NCBI GenBank assembly: GCA_902825865.1
Contig: CADECX010000035.1
Coordinates: 1 to 35,007 of the forward strand
Direction of reading: 5' to 3'
DNA: 35,007 nucleotides
Origin: an uncultured Alphaproteobacteria bacterium
Lineage (GTDB): Bacteria > Pseudomonadota > Alphaproteobacteria > Micropepsales > Micropepsaceae
Below, in pieces: positions 17,037-24,355 of the stretch. Position 1 is the stretch's first letter; the number at the start of each line of letters is the position of its first letter. The notes below the pieces were generated by a model. The model was given only the letters and a program-made list of their open reading frames with translations, was not told the DNA's origin and ran no database searches. The translations under genes and the position numbers were made by a program.

Positions 17037-17555
17037 ATGACCGTTCGAACCTCACTCGAAAAAGCCGCCAAATCGGTGCTTGGTGCCATTTCGCTCCCAA
17101 CCGAAGGCGGCCCGGACATTCTCGACACGCTGCAAAGCGAACATGAGGAAGTCCAGGAATTGCTGGGCAAGTTGGTGCGCAGCGACAATGGCCGCGAGCA
17201 AAAGTCCCTGCTTGCCAAGATCAAGTCCGCTCTGGTGACCCATACAAAGGCGGAAGAGCGGGTGGTCTATGACGCAGTTCTTGCCCTCAAGGGCGTGCCC
17301 GCGAAGGTGGATGGCAAAGAAGGCTATATCGAGCATGGTCTTGCCAGCGAGACGTTGAAAAAGCTGGACAAGCTTTCCGCCAACACACCCGAGTTCAAAG
17401 CCGCGGCCAAGGTGCTCAAGGAATTGATCGAGCATCATGTGAAGGAAGAGGAGCGCAACATCTGGGCCCGCGTGCGCGAGAATTTCTCAGGAGAGCAGCG
17501 CGCGAGGATGAACCGCGATTTCCTGGCGGCGAAGAAACGGGTGAAAGTCTCCTAG
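17037..17555 (+). CDS. Hemerythrin-like HHE domain protein
   Basis: A 172-residue, mostly helical protein with the His/Glu pattern of hemerythrin HHE domains: TLQSEHEEVQELLGKL (about 34-49), VTHTKAEERVVYDAVL (about 79-94) and IEHHVKEEERNIWARV (about 134-149). Such proteins bind a di-iron centre and are linked to oxygen, NO or stress handling; the exact ligand cannot be read. ATG at 17037 follows GAGGAAT at good spacing. An in-frame ATG at 16899 exists, but the 46 residues it would add are not hemerythrin-like and would bury the possible promoter. It diverges from the DUF3309/topoisomerase IB pair. Confidence 0.85.
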   Translation: MTVRTSLEKAAKSVLGAISLPTEGGPDILDTLQSEHEEVQELLGKLVRSDNGREQKSLLAKIKSALVTHTKAEERVVYDAVLALKGVPAKVDGKEGYIEHGLASETLKKLDKLSANTPEFKAAAKVLKELIEHHVKEEERNIWARVRENFSGEQRARMNRDFLAAKKRVKVS

Positions 17556-17651
17556 CGTTGTACGGTTGGATACCAATCCAGTTTCCGCCGCGCCGGCGCC
17601 CCATTCTTGGGGTGCTTAAAAAGGAAGCATGCCCCGATGCGCGCCGATCAG

Positions 17652-17691
17652 TTAGGTAGAATTACGGAGTTCGTAGGTAGAACTACGCAGT
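17652..17691. repeat. Tandem 19 bp direct repeats in a convergent intergenic region
   Basis: TTAGGTAGAATTACGGAGT (17652-17670) and GTAGGTAGAACTACGCAGT (17673-17691) match at 16 of 19 positions and are 21 bp apart. The second contains the inverted pair CGTAG-N6-CTACG. The look is that of a site for a dimeric regulator, yet both neighbouring genes end here, so the target is unclear; a lost gene is possible. Confidence 0.5.
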
Positions 17692-17705
17692 GAACGAAGA
17701 ACGAC

Positions 17706-17729
17706 TTGTCAGAATTTGCGGACTGACAA
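17706..17729 (-). terminator. Inverted repeat just after the methyltransferase stop codon
   Basis: TTGTCAG (17706-17712) and CTGACAA (17723-17729) form a 7 bp stem with a 10 nt loop, 21 bp past the minus-strand methyltransferase gene. It lacks a T-tract on the minus strand. A terminator is suggested by position only. Confidence 0.35.
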
Positions 17730-17750
17730 TTTGCCAATCTTCTTTTGTTC

Positions 17751-18566
17751 CTAACGGACCGCCACGGTTACGCGCAGGAAGGTTGCCGGAATGGAGGTCT
17801 TGTCCTTGCTGGGACTTTTGTTCTGGCTCTCGAACAGCGCCTCCAGTTCCTTTCTCAATTCCTCTGCCCGCCCGTTTTTCTCCGCCGCTTCGAAGGCGTT
17901 CATGGTGGGGCCGTAATAAAGCCGGAAGGCATCGACCATCTCAGACGGGGTGCCGGAAAAATTGAAAACATAGGTGTCGCGAAGGAAGGATATCTTGTCC
18001 TGCGCGATGCCGGCCTTGCCGAACCGCTCGATGACATGGGCTTCCACGCCCCAGGTCATCGGGCTGATGAAGCCTTCCGGAGGCGGCGGGGTGTAGGCGG
18101 CGCTGATTTTCAGGATCTGCGCCACCAGGGTGGGATCATTGGGAATCCAGTTGCCCATCACGATCCGTCCGCCGGAGCGGGTCACACGCACCATTTCCCG
18201 GGCGACATCAAACGGCTTGGGCGCGAACATGGCGCCGAAGATGCTGACCACCAGGTCGAAGCTCTTGTCCTTGAGGCCCACAAGATCGGTCGCATCGCCT
18301 TCCTGAATGCGAAGATTGGCAAGCCCCAATTCCTTGGCGCGGCGGTTCCCTGCCTCGACAAGATTGCGGGCGATGTCGACACCCAGGACATCGGCGCCAA
18401 GCTTGGCTTCCGGCACGGCGGTGGTGCCGTCGCCGCATCCCAGATCCAAAACCTTGAAGCCCGGTTGGATTCCAAGACTGGCGATCAAGGCCTCGCCGCT
18501 TTCGCGCATGCTGGCCGCGATGCGGGTGAAGTCGCCTTTTTCCCAAAGTGCCTTGTTCGGATTCAT
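17751..18566 (-). CDS. Class I SAM-dependent methyltransferase
   Basis: A 271-residue Rossmann-fold methyltransferase. SAM motif I is KVLDLGCGDGTT (about 48-59), motif II is LGVDIA, GDATDL matches the adenine-binding acidic position, and FDLVVSIFGAMFAPKPFDVAREMVRV (shown in part as FDLVVSIFGAMF) is motif IV/V; GGRIVMGNW follows as the next strand. This is the Methyltransf_11/25, UbiE-like group. Substrate is unknown; the MTWGVEAHVIERFG segment is common in uncharacterised members. ATG at 18566 is preferred over an in-frame ATG at 18599 because MNPNKALWEKGDFTRIA is the usual family start. It is the last chromosomal gene before the integrated element. Confidence 0.85.
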   Translation of the reverse strand: MNPNKALWEKGDFTRIAASMRESGEALIASLGIQPGFKVLDLGCGDGTTAVPEAKLGADVLGVDIARNLVEAGNRRAKELGLANLRIQEGDATDLVGLKDKSFDLVVSIFGAMFAPKPFDVAREMVRVTRSGGRIVMGNWIPNDPTLVAQILKISAAYTPPPPEGFISPMTWGVEAHVIERFGKAGIAQDKISFLRDTYVFNFSGTPSEMVDAFRLYYGPTMNAFEAAEKNGRAEELRKELEALFESQNKSPSKDKTSIPATFLRVTVAVR

Positions 18567-18657
18567 GTGCTTGCCTCTTCGTGCGGACGCGGGGCTCAAT
18601 TAAGTCGTCCGGCCTCCGCTCTCAACAGGGAAAGAGATACAGAAACTGAAGCGCGGT

Positions 18658-18748
18658 CCCCGCGCCCCAATAACTTATTGATTTTATTGTGAGAAACTTG
18701 GAGCGGGCGAGGCGAATCGAACGCCCGACCCTAACCTTGGCAAGGTTA
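18658..18748. repeat. Left attachment site with 3' fragment of tRNA-Gly
   Basis: This copy holds 50 nt of the 3' part of tRNA-Gly (18699-18748, minus sense, from the anticodon arm to CCA) plus 41 bp of flank with the palindrome CAATAA-C-TTATTG (18669-18681). It matches 34892-34982 except at 18690 and 18697, both outside the tRNA. After 18748 the tRNA sequence stops, so this copy cannot give a functional tRNA. Confidence 0.9.
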
Positions 18749-18870
18749 GCGATGGCATTCCCTTGGAATTCCTCCAGATGCCACTACATTCCTTAGGACC
18801 AAAAATGCAGCGATTATCGCTAGTTGGTTCATTCTTGCAGCTGCGTCGAAATTCCCGCCCAGCCCTCAAG

Positions 18871-18891
18871 TTTGGTTTCCCGGTGGTTTCC
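18871..18891 (+). promoter_or_regulatory. Putative left integrase arm-type sites
   Basis: Two GGTTTCC units lie 10 bp apart in the leader of the integrase gene (18874-18880 and 18884-18890). The same paired unit occurs in the same orientation near the right attachment site at 34842-34862, with 18 of 21 positions equal. Arm-type binding sites for the DUF4102 domain are the simplest reading. Confidence 0.5.
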
Positions 18892-18913
18892 CCGCTAAAT
18901 CGAGTAGAAGCCT

Positions 18914-20152
18914 ATGCCGCGCCTGACGGTTCCTTTTGTGAGCAGTGCCAAGCCAGACCCGTCCGGCAAGGACTTGTCCTTCTTTGACGGCCGCATCCCG
19001 GGTTTTGCTCTTCGGGTCAAACCATCAGGCGTGAAATTTTATTTCCTCCAGTATCGCGATCCCTACGGAAGGCAACGCCGCGTGGGCATCGGGCCAGCTT
19101 TGACCCCAGACCGCCGCGATGGGCTAACCCCCAGCCAAGCGCTCAAGAAGGCTAGAGGAGCCCGGGCAGCGATTGACGGGGGCAAGGACCCAGCGGCGGA
19201 GATCGCCGCCAATCGCAATGCCAAGACCGTTGCCCAGCTTTGCGACGAATATCTGAAGGCCAATGCAAACCGGATTAAGCCGTCCACGCTTTCGGTGGAC
19301 AAGAGCAGAATCGAAACCCACGTTAAGCCCCTGCTCGGCTCTCGGGCCGTGGCAAGCCTAAAGCCGACTGATATGGAGAAGTTTCTAGCCGACGTAACGG
19401 CAGGAAAATCTGTTCGACTTGATGTCAAAGGGAGGACCAAGCGCGGCGGCGTCGCCCGTGGCGGCAAGGGCGTTGCGTCACGAACTTTGGGTATGCTTGG
19501 AACTATCCTTCAACGAGCAGTGCGGGACGGGATTCTTGCCAACAATCCTGTTCGCGGTGTTTTGCGACCCAAAGATCAGCCCAAAAAGCCGCCCTTTTCC
19601 TTCGCGGCGGTTACGGCGATTGGTATGGCCATGAAAGAGCTTGAAGCGGAGGGCGAAGGCGCAGTCGGCCTCCGTGCAATTCGATTTTTGCTCTTGTCCG
19701 GCTTTAGACGCATGGAGGCCCTGACGTTGCAGTGGGGTGCTGTAGATTTTGAAGATCATTGTGCGCGGCTCCAAGACACGAAAACCGGCAAACAGACTCG
19801 CCCTCTCGGAAGTGCTGCGCTCGATCATCTCTTGAAGTTCAAACCCCAAGAGGCCGCGCCGAGGGACTATGTATTCGCCGGTGAGGGGAAATCAAAACAC
19901 TATGTCGGGGCACCCAAAGCTTGGGCCCGAGTATGCAAGCGGGCAAAGCTGGTTGAAATTTCTTTGCATGGACTCAGACATTGGTATGCCAGCGCGGCCG
20001 CAGAGATGAACTACAGCGAATTAGTCATTGCTGGACTACTCGGTCACTCCGCACGGGGCGTCACGGGTCGATATGCCAACACGCCGGACTCCGCACTTGT
20101 TGCCGCCGCCGACGCTGTCTCCCGACGCCTTGCTGAAGCATTGGGCGGATAA
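18914..20152 (+). CDS. Tyrosine-type site-specific integrase (DUF4102 family)
   Basis: A 412-residue integrase. Residues 1 to about 95 form the DUF4102 arm-binding domain (FFDGRIPGFALRVKPSG, YFLQYRDPYGRQRRVGIG). Residues 100-190 are the SAM-like core-binding domain, here with a Lys/Gly-rich insertion (VKGRTKRGGVARGGKG). The catalytic domain has R265 (SGFRRMEAL), a lysine near 289 in DTKTGKQTR, H352 and R355 (HGLRH), H378 (LLGHSARG) and nucleophile Y387 (TGRYAN), a complete set. It should therefore be active and catalyse insertion and excision at the tRNA-Gly site. Its stop codon directly abuts the next start (TAAATG at 20150-20155), so the two genes are coupled. The ATG has only a weak ribosome binding site. 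Confidence 0.92.
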   Translation: MPRLTVPFVSSAKPDPSGKDLSFFDGRIPGFALRVKPSGVKFYFLQYRDPYGRQRRVGIGPALTPDRRDGLTPSQALKKARGARAAIDGGKDPAAEIAANRNAKTVAQLCDEYLKANANRIKPSTLSVDKSRIETHVKPLLGSRAVASLKPTDMEKFLADVTAGKSVRLDVKGRTKRGGVARGGKGVASRTLGMLGTILQRAVRDGILANNPVRGVLRPKDQPKKPPFSFAAVTAIGMAMKELEAEGEGAVGLRAIRFLLLSGFRRMEALTLQWGAVDFEDHCARLQDTKTGKQTRPLGSAALDHLLKFKPQEAAPRDYVFAGEGKSKHYVGAPKAWARVCKRAKLVEISLHGLRHWYASAAAEMNYSELVIAGLLGHSARGVTGRYANTPDSALVAAADAVSRRLAEALGG

Positions 20153-20671
20153 ATGGCATCACGCCCACCAAAGCCGAAGTATAAAGCTGAATTGGCAACG
20201 CCAATTAAGATGAGCCGACTGAGCAGGGTCGTGCGTGATCAATTTGGGCCGAAGGGTCAAGAGTGGGAGCAAAAGGCTTTTGAACAGGCAAAATCCATTG
20301 TGCAGGAAAAAAAGCTCAGTGCGTTGGCCAGTCACTATGGGCTCACGCTGAGTTCGGGTCTAATTCCCATCGCTCCAGAAAAATTGAAGTTGCTGCTCTT
20401 GCGGTTGGCTGAAGACCATGTGCGCGGATTCAAAGTGGCCGTCAAGAAAGGAGCACCCAAGAAGGCTTCCGCGACAGAGAACGAGTTCAAAATCTATTTT
20501 AAGGTTAGCACCCTTATGTCGGAACGCGGCCTATCCGTTCATAGGGCTTGTCAGATCATCGCCACCGAACTTTCTCGGGCAGCGGGGCGCAACGGCAAGG
20601 CGCTGAAGGCCGAGGGTGTGAGGTCAATTTATCGGCGAGTTGGTTCAATGCTTGGACAATCAGGAAAATAG
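20153..20671 (+). CDS. Hypothetical protein coupled to the integrase
   Basis: A 172-residue basic protein that begins on the base after the integrase stop codon. I recognise no family. It has a Lys-rich N-terminus (SRPPKPKYKAEL), a helical middle (EWEQKAFEQAKSIVQEKKLSAL), a KKGAPKKASATE hinge and a C-terminal helical part with SVHRACQIIATELSRAAGRNGKALKAEGVRSIYRR given here only as its ends SVHRACQIIA and GVRSIYRRVG, which looks helix-turn-helix-like. The coupling suggests an accessory role in recombination or control of the integrase; this is inference. A strong hairpin follows 18 bp after its stop. Confidence 0.6.
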   Translation: MASRPPKPKYKAELATPIKMSRLSRVVRDQFGPKGQEWEQKAFEQAKSIVQEKKLSALASHYGLTLSSGLIPIAPEKLKLLLLRLAEDHVRGFKVAVKKGAPKKASATENEFKIYFKVSTLMSERGLSVHRACQIIATELSRAAGRNGKALKAEGVRSIYRRVGSMLGQSGK

Positions 20672-20689
20672 CATCTCGAGTCAAATTTC

Positions 20690-20725
20690 ACTGGTCAGAA
20701 AAGTGTTCGATCTTTTTTGACCAGT
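20690..20725. promoter_or_regulatory. Long hairpin/inverted repeat between integrase unit and excisionase-like gene
   Basis: ACTGGTCAGAAAAG (20690-20703) pairs with CTTTTTTGACCAGT (20712-20725) over 14 bp with a single G-T pair, around the 8 nt loop TGTTCGAT. It sits 18 bp after the 172-residue gene and 60 bp before the AlpA-like start codon. It could terminate the integrase transcript or, as TGGTCA/TGACCA, serve as an operator for the small HTH protein. Confidence 0.55.
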
Positions 20726-20785
20726 TTGCAGGCCTCAACCTTCTCCTGCCACGCTGGAATTTCCCAGTGATTGCAGGAGATACTT

Positions 20786-21049
20786 ATGGATCAACGCAAT
20801 CGCACACTTTTGAAGCCAAAGGATGTTAGCGCCTATCACCCATCCCTGAATGAGCAACGCCTTGCGCGCCTCAGGCTGGAGGGTGACGGTCCGACGTTCA
20901 TCAAGCTGGGGCGGTCGGTTTACTATGACCCAGTAGATATCCACGAATGGCTGGATAAAAACCGTCGGAGAACGACATCCGATACGGGTGACAACGCAAT
21001 GCTGTCGCCAGACAGCTTCAGCAAGAGTGCGTCCATCACCAACACATAA
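20786..21049 (+). CDS. AlpA/excisionase-like helix-turn-helix protein
   Basis: An 87-residue protein. Residues 10-60 resemble the MerR-like winged helix of AlpA and phage excisionases: KPKDVSAYHPSLNEQRLARL as helix-turn-helix, then GDGPTFIKLGRSVYYDPVDI and HEWLDKNRR as the typical wing and final helix. Such proteins regulate integrase genes or act as recombination directionality factors. ATG at 20786 is chosen because GCAGGAG lies 8 bp upstream; a TTG at 20771 in the same frame would put that binding site inside the coding region. The C-terminal 25 residues are Ser/Thr-rich and probably disordered. Confidence 0.8.
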   Translation: MDQRNRTLLKPKDVSAYHPSLNEQRLARLRLEGDGPTFIKLGRSVYYDPVDIHEWLDKNRRRTTSDTGDNAMLSPDSFSKSASITNT

Positions 21050-21050
21050 G

Positions 21051-21073
21051 GGGCCGCTCTTGCGAGGCGGCCC
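21051..21073 (+). terminator. GC-rich hairpin directly after the AlpA-like gene
   Basis: GGGCCGC (21051-21057) and GCGGCCC (21067-21073) form a 7 bp GC stem, starting 2 bp after the TAA stop codon. There is no T-tract, so an intrinsic terminator is likely but weak. Confidence 0.45.
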
Positions 21074-21160
21074 AATGTGCAGAAATGAATGTTTGGAAGA
21101 CATACTCATTGAAGCACTTATAGGCCTTATCGGCAAGGCGGCTCTCAATTCGAGGGCTAT

Positions 21161-21604
21161 ATGACCAGACGAAAGAACTCGAAAGGCCGATCTACCGGCC
21201 AAATTCGCTTTGTCGCGTTGTACCACTGGGTGACAACCTCGGAAGCGTGGCGAGACCTCGATTGCGTCGCGCGGTGCGCCTATACGGAACTCGCAAGACG
21301 CTACGCCGGTCCGGGATCGAACAACGGCCGCATCCCCTATTCAGTGCGGGAAATGGCCGAGGCGCTTGGTACAAGCAAGGCGACCGCATTGCGGGCGCTT
21401 AATCGGCTCAAAGACCACGGTTTCATTGTCTTGATGAAGGAAGGCGCATTCAGCATGAAGCATCGCCATGCAAATGAGTGGCGGTTGACGGAATATGGGT
21501 GCGACGTCACCGGCCAACTCGCCAAAAGAGATTTCGTGCACTGGAAAAAACAAAACGCGGTTTCAGCACAGCACCCCAACGGGTGTCGAGACGAAACCGA
21601 ATAG
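21161..21604 (+). CDS. Winged-helix protein, possible replication or control gene
   Basis: A 147-residue protein of a type common in proteobacterial mobile elements. A basic start (MTRRKNSKGRSTGQ) is followed by FVALYHWVTTSEAWRDLDCVARCAYTELARRY (here in part: FVALYHWVTTSEAW), then NNGRIPYSVREMAEALGTSKATALRALNRLKDHGF, whose core is the helix-turn-helix SVREMAEALGTSKATALRAL, and a short wing. The N-terminal layout resembles plasmid initiator winged helices, but the function is not established. Homologues I remember often carry short C-terminal repeats. Here the reading frame ends in NGCRDETE, while VSRRN, VSPEY and VSLEV repeats continue in another frame to 21702, so the gene may be frameshifted near its 3' end. 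Confidence 0.65.
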   Translation: MTRRKNSKGRSTGQIRFVALYHWVTTSEAWRDLDCVARCAYTELARRYAGPGSNNGRIPYSVREMAEALGTSKATALRALNRLKDHGFIVLMKEGAFSMKHRHANEWRLTEYGCDVTGQLAKRDFVHWKKQNAVSAQHPNGCRDETE

Positions 21605-21684
21605 GTTTCGTGATGGATCGGGCAGGAGCGGACAGGCCTTGTACGGTTTCGCCAGAATACCCGTTGGTTCATCTCACGGTTTCG
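21558..21684. repeat. GGTTTCG repeats at the 3' end of the winged-helix gene
   Basis: GGTTTC(A/G) starts at 21558, 21604, 21645 and 21678 on the plus strand. The copy at 21604-21610 also pairs with CGAAACC at 21592-21598 across the 5 bp GAATA. Iteron-like sites for the neighbouring DNA-binding protein are possible; protein-level repeats in a shifted frame are the other explanation. Confidence 0.5.
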
Positions 21685-22156
21685 CTAGAGGTACACTGTT
21701 AGTTACCATGGGGTGTAGGTATTTGAGCGCGCGCTGGGATAGCCCCGGCGGCCCCGTGCCCTTCCGATGGCGCGGGCCCGACGGGGCGGTTCTCCGTTAC
21801 GAAAATTGAACGTTGATCTCTTTCTTGGGCGGCGCGGCGTTCCGCGCCGCTGCTAGAACAGGGGCCCGACGCGAGAATACGCCTGCCAGAACCACTCAGA
21901 AGCCCTACAGAGACACGCCGCCAACACCGCGCGGTGTTTTGGGGTCCGCGACGAGCAGGCACCCGTCAGCCGCTGAGTCCCCGCCACTGCACCGCTCTGG
22001 TCAACTTTGCCACCGGGGGTACCACGGAATTTTGCAGCTTCCTTTCTGAGGTGGGCCCCATACTCGTTGGCACCAGCCGTAGCGTTAGACTTAGGTTGCC
22101 TCGGACGTGCTAGGCTCGGCACGACCACCTGACACGTTACAGGGGTACCGCCGCCT

Positions 22157-22255
22157 ATGCAGGAGACGCTTTCGAATTTGGCGATGTTCAAGCCGCCTGA
22201 ACGCGTGGAGCGGACGGGCCTAACGGGTCACGGATTCCGGGCCACGTTCCCCACC
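22157..22255 (+). pseudogene. Fragment of a second (P4-type) tyrosine integrase
   Basis: In one frame, TGHGFRATFPT (22223-22255) matches the box containing the catalytic His and Arg in P4-type integrases, usually seen as THGFRATFST or TGHGFRAMAST. The preceding residues (LSNLAMFKPPERVERTGL) fit loosely the 20-residue lead into that box. A TAG follows at 22256. No other integrase part can be traced, so only a scrap remains. Confidence 0.45.
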
Positions 22256-22412
22256 TAGGCGCGGTTCTGCACCACGCGGGAAGGGCCATGGGCAAGCTTG
22301 CCCTGATCAAAGGATGTCGCAAGCTGATCGGCTCAAAAGCCGTTGGCGTCAATTGAACCGGCAGCGAAGAAGTGGTCAAAGCCACACGCCACTTCCAAAC
22401 CCCAAAAGCAGC

Positions 22413-22433
22413 GCGGGCGCTAGATGCGCCCGC
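22413..22433. terminator. Perfect 8 bp GC hairpin
   Basis: GCGGGCGC (22413-22420), loop TAGAT, GCGCCCGC (22426-22433). On the minus strand a TTTT run lies 10 bp beyond it. It may insulate the cargo from the integration module; no gene ends directly at it. Confidence 0.4.
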
Positions 22434-22531
22434 TAAACCTTGCTAGATTCTGATTTGGTGGGGGTGGGCTGCAACCCAAGCTCCATTCGTACCAACAGCG
22501 CGCGCCATCGGTTAGATGCCAAACTGTCCGA

Positions 22532-23065
22532 ATGGTGTATCGTGCAGTGTTCAAGATAGTTTTCACCGTGAGCGATGCACTTCTAACCAAAAACGACCGG
22601 ATGGAGGCGCTTTCGAGCGCCTACGTCGGCGCAATTGCCGCTCATGCGGGGTATGTGGTGTCAAACGGTAACTACGACCGAGACAGTATCGACCTCGTTA
22701 TAGAAGCAGGCGCGGCAATGCGCCCGAATATTGGGGTACAATTAAAGGCGACGGCGAAAGTGGCAGCTAACACAACCGGTTTTAGCTTTCCTTTGCCCGT
22801 CAAAAATTACAACGATCTTCGGATTGTCACTCAAGCACCGAGAATATTGGTCGTATTTGCGATGCCCAAAACAGAGACGAGTTGGCTGAATCACAAGCCT
22901 CAACGGCTTATTTTGAAGCGGTGCGCCTACTGGACTTCTCTTCTAGGTATGCCGCCGACAACTAATACTGACACCGTCTCAGTGCCGATTGACACGGCAA
23001 AGGTCTTTGATTGCCTTACACTGTCTGCGCTGATGGAAAAATCTCGGAACGGGTTACCGCTATGA
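22532..23065 (+). CDS. DUF4365-like restriction-endonuclease-fold protein
   Basis: A 177-residue protein resembling DUF4365. RMEALSSAYVGAIAAHAGYVV (23-43; E25 is a typical first acidic position) is followed by YDRDSIDLVIEAG with D54 and then NIGVQLKATAK with Q70-L-K72. D...QxK after a short hairpin is a PD-(D/E)xK-superfamily core in which Gln replaces the second acid, as is usual in DUF4365. A DNA- or RNA-cleaving role is inferred. The start may be ATG 22532 or GTG 22568 (VSDALLTKND), which better fits family length. It overlaps the next gene by 4 bp (ATGA at 23062-23065), so the two are probably made in fixed ratio. GC content is clearly lower than in the chromosome. Confidence 0.7.
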   Translation: MVYRAVFKIVFTVSDALLTKNDRMEALSSAYVGAIAAHAGYVVSNGNYDRDSIDLVIEAGAAMRPNIGVQLKATAKVAANTTGFSFPLPVKNYNDLRIVTQAPRILVVFAMPKTETSWLNHKPQRLILKRCAYWTSLLGMPPTTNTDTVSVPIDTAKVFDCLTLSALMEKSRNGLPL

Positions 23066-24204
23066 GAGTAGATATTCTGGACGCTCAAGCTCTGATCAGC
23101 GTCTCGCCAGCAGCGCTTCGCGCGTTCGCTGTGGCGGAAGGGTGGAGATCACACGAGAGATACGGCGAAACCAGCGAAGTCTATCTAAGAACAAGCAATG
23201 AAGGCGTCACCGAGATCATTCTCCCAATAATTCATGAGATTGGAGATTATGCCACTGTGGTGGCCCGCCTTCTTAGAATTTTTTCGCGTGAATTAAAGAT
23301 GGATGAGCTGGCCATTTTCCGCGACCTTACGCATGCCGATAGAGATGTAGTCAGAGTTAGGACAACAGATGCCAGCGATGACGGCTCAATATTTCTTGAA
23401 TCGGGCGTAGGCCTTATCGCCAACGCCAGAGACATGCTTGCGTCGGCGGCATGCGCCGCCACGGAGGCGCGCAAGACCTACCGTGTTGGCAAAATGCAGC
23501 AGGCCAGCAAATATATGGATCGCGTCAAGCTTGGCCAGACAGAGATTGGTAGTTTTGTAATTACGTTGCTTGCTCCCGTTCCTCCGGCGCTAGGCGATGA
23601 CACAATTCGTACGCAACCAATGCTGTTGCCGGAATTGGAGGAGGAACCTTACGAGCGCCGAGTTACTCGCGTGTTTTCAAATGCATTGGGCGCGACGAAG
23701 GCCGCGCTCGCAGAGGCCAACCGAGGACAAGGACGCAGCGGATTTGATGCGGCTGTTAGTCAAGGTGTGAGTGCTAACCTATGTGAAGCAATTGCCGCCA
23801 TATGCGAAAGAGGTTCCGGAGCGGAAATATCCTTGTCATGGGCTAAGACACGGCCTACGCCGACCCCAATTAAAATCGCTCGGTTTAGTAGAGAGGACGG
23901 CGAGGTACTTAAAGAAGTAGCTCGTGAATTTCGGTTGAAAGAACCGAGGCCCGATACCGTTCTACTTGGCTATATCCCAAATTTGCAGCGGTCAGAAAGT
24001 CAGACAAGCGGAACTGTCAAACTTCTGAGCATTATCGACGGACAGCCCCATTCAATCACGGTGGACCTTCTCAAGGACGATTACGAATCCGCGGTTGAGG
24101 CACACAGAAGGCAGATTGGTATATCTGTCACGGGCGATCTTGTGCGCGAAGGCCAACGCTGGAAACTTGTTCAGCCCCGAGATGTAGCGATGGTCAATTC
24201 ATAA
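23062..24204 (+). CDS. Unknown 380-residue protein coupled to the DUF4365-like gene
   Basis: I do not recognise the family. ATG at 23062 is chosen because it overlaps the upstream stop codon; an in-frame start at 23011 would lie inside the DUF4365-like gene. Visible parts: an N-terminal half with alternating strands and helices, a central QQASKYMDRVKLGQTEIGSF-like stretch leading to VITLLAPVPP (about 165-190), a helical middle (RRVTRVFSNALGATKAALAE) and a C-terminal beta-rich part with VKLLSIIDGQPHSITVDL and AHRRQIGISVTGDLVREGQR that could be an OB or similar barrel. There is no signal peptide, membrane segment, Walker motif or obvious catalytic triad. By position it is probably the sensor or partner of the nuclease-like protein. 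Confidence 0.7.
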   Translation: MRVDILDAQALISVSPAALRAFAVAEGWRSHERYGETSEVYLRTSNEGVTEIILPIIHEIGDYATVVARLLRIFSRELKMDELAIFRDLTHADRDVVRVRTTDASDDGSIFLESGVGLIANARDMLASAACAATEARKTYRVGKMQQASKYMDRVKLGQTEIGSFVITLLAPVPPALGDDTIRTQPMLLPELEEEPYERRVTRVFSNALGATKAALAEANRGQGRSGFDAAVSQGVSANLCEAIAAICERGSGAEISLSWAKTRPTPTPIKIARFSREDGEVLKEVAREFRLKEPRPDTVLLGYIPNLQRSESQTSGTVKLLSIIDGQPHSITVDLLKDDYESAVEAHRRQIGISVTGDLVREGQRWKLVQPRDVAMVNS

Positions 24205-24355
24205 ACCGAACGAATGCCTTCGTCTTACTCTCAAGCATAAAGCGTTTATTAGGAGCGGCATCAAGTCACGTTGGTCTACCGCTTCATGTTCGTAAAGGTC
24301 CAGCAAAAGCATCGGCCACGCAGTATCCGTATTCTCTTCTTAGCGGGAGCATCCA

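Larger units (their letters stand above)
21685..22531. other. Decayed 0.85 kb region without an intact gene
   Basis: No reading frame here looks like a preserved protein on either strand. Short open frames exist but have no recognisable motifs, ribosome binding sites or codon bias. The one recognisable piece is an integrase fragment at 22157-22255, and a perfect hairpin lies at 22413-22433. The region reads as the scar of older insertions between the integration module and the first cargo genes. Confidence 0.55.

Noticed and set aside
17599..17612. CCCCA-TTCT-TGGGG hairpin after the hemerythrin gene as an intrinsic terminator
   Set aside because: The stem is short (5 bp) and is followed by an A-run rather than a T-run on the coding strand; evidence is too thin to list as a feature.
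21543..21556. AAAAAAC as a programmed -1 frameshift heptamer in the winged-helix gene
   Set aside because: The zero frame reads AAA AAA CAA, so the heptamer is not in the X XXY YYZ phase; a simple indel explains the shifted repeats better.
21853..22191. 112-codon minus-strand frame in the decayed region
   Set aside because: There is no ribosome binding site, no recognisable domain, and it overlaps the integrase fragment on the other strand.
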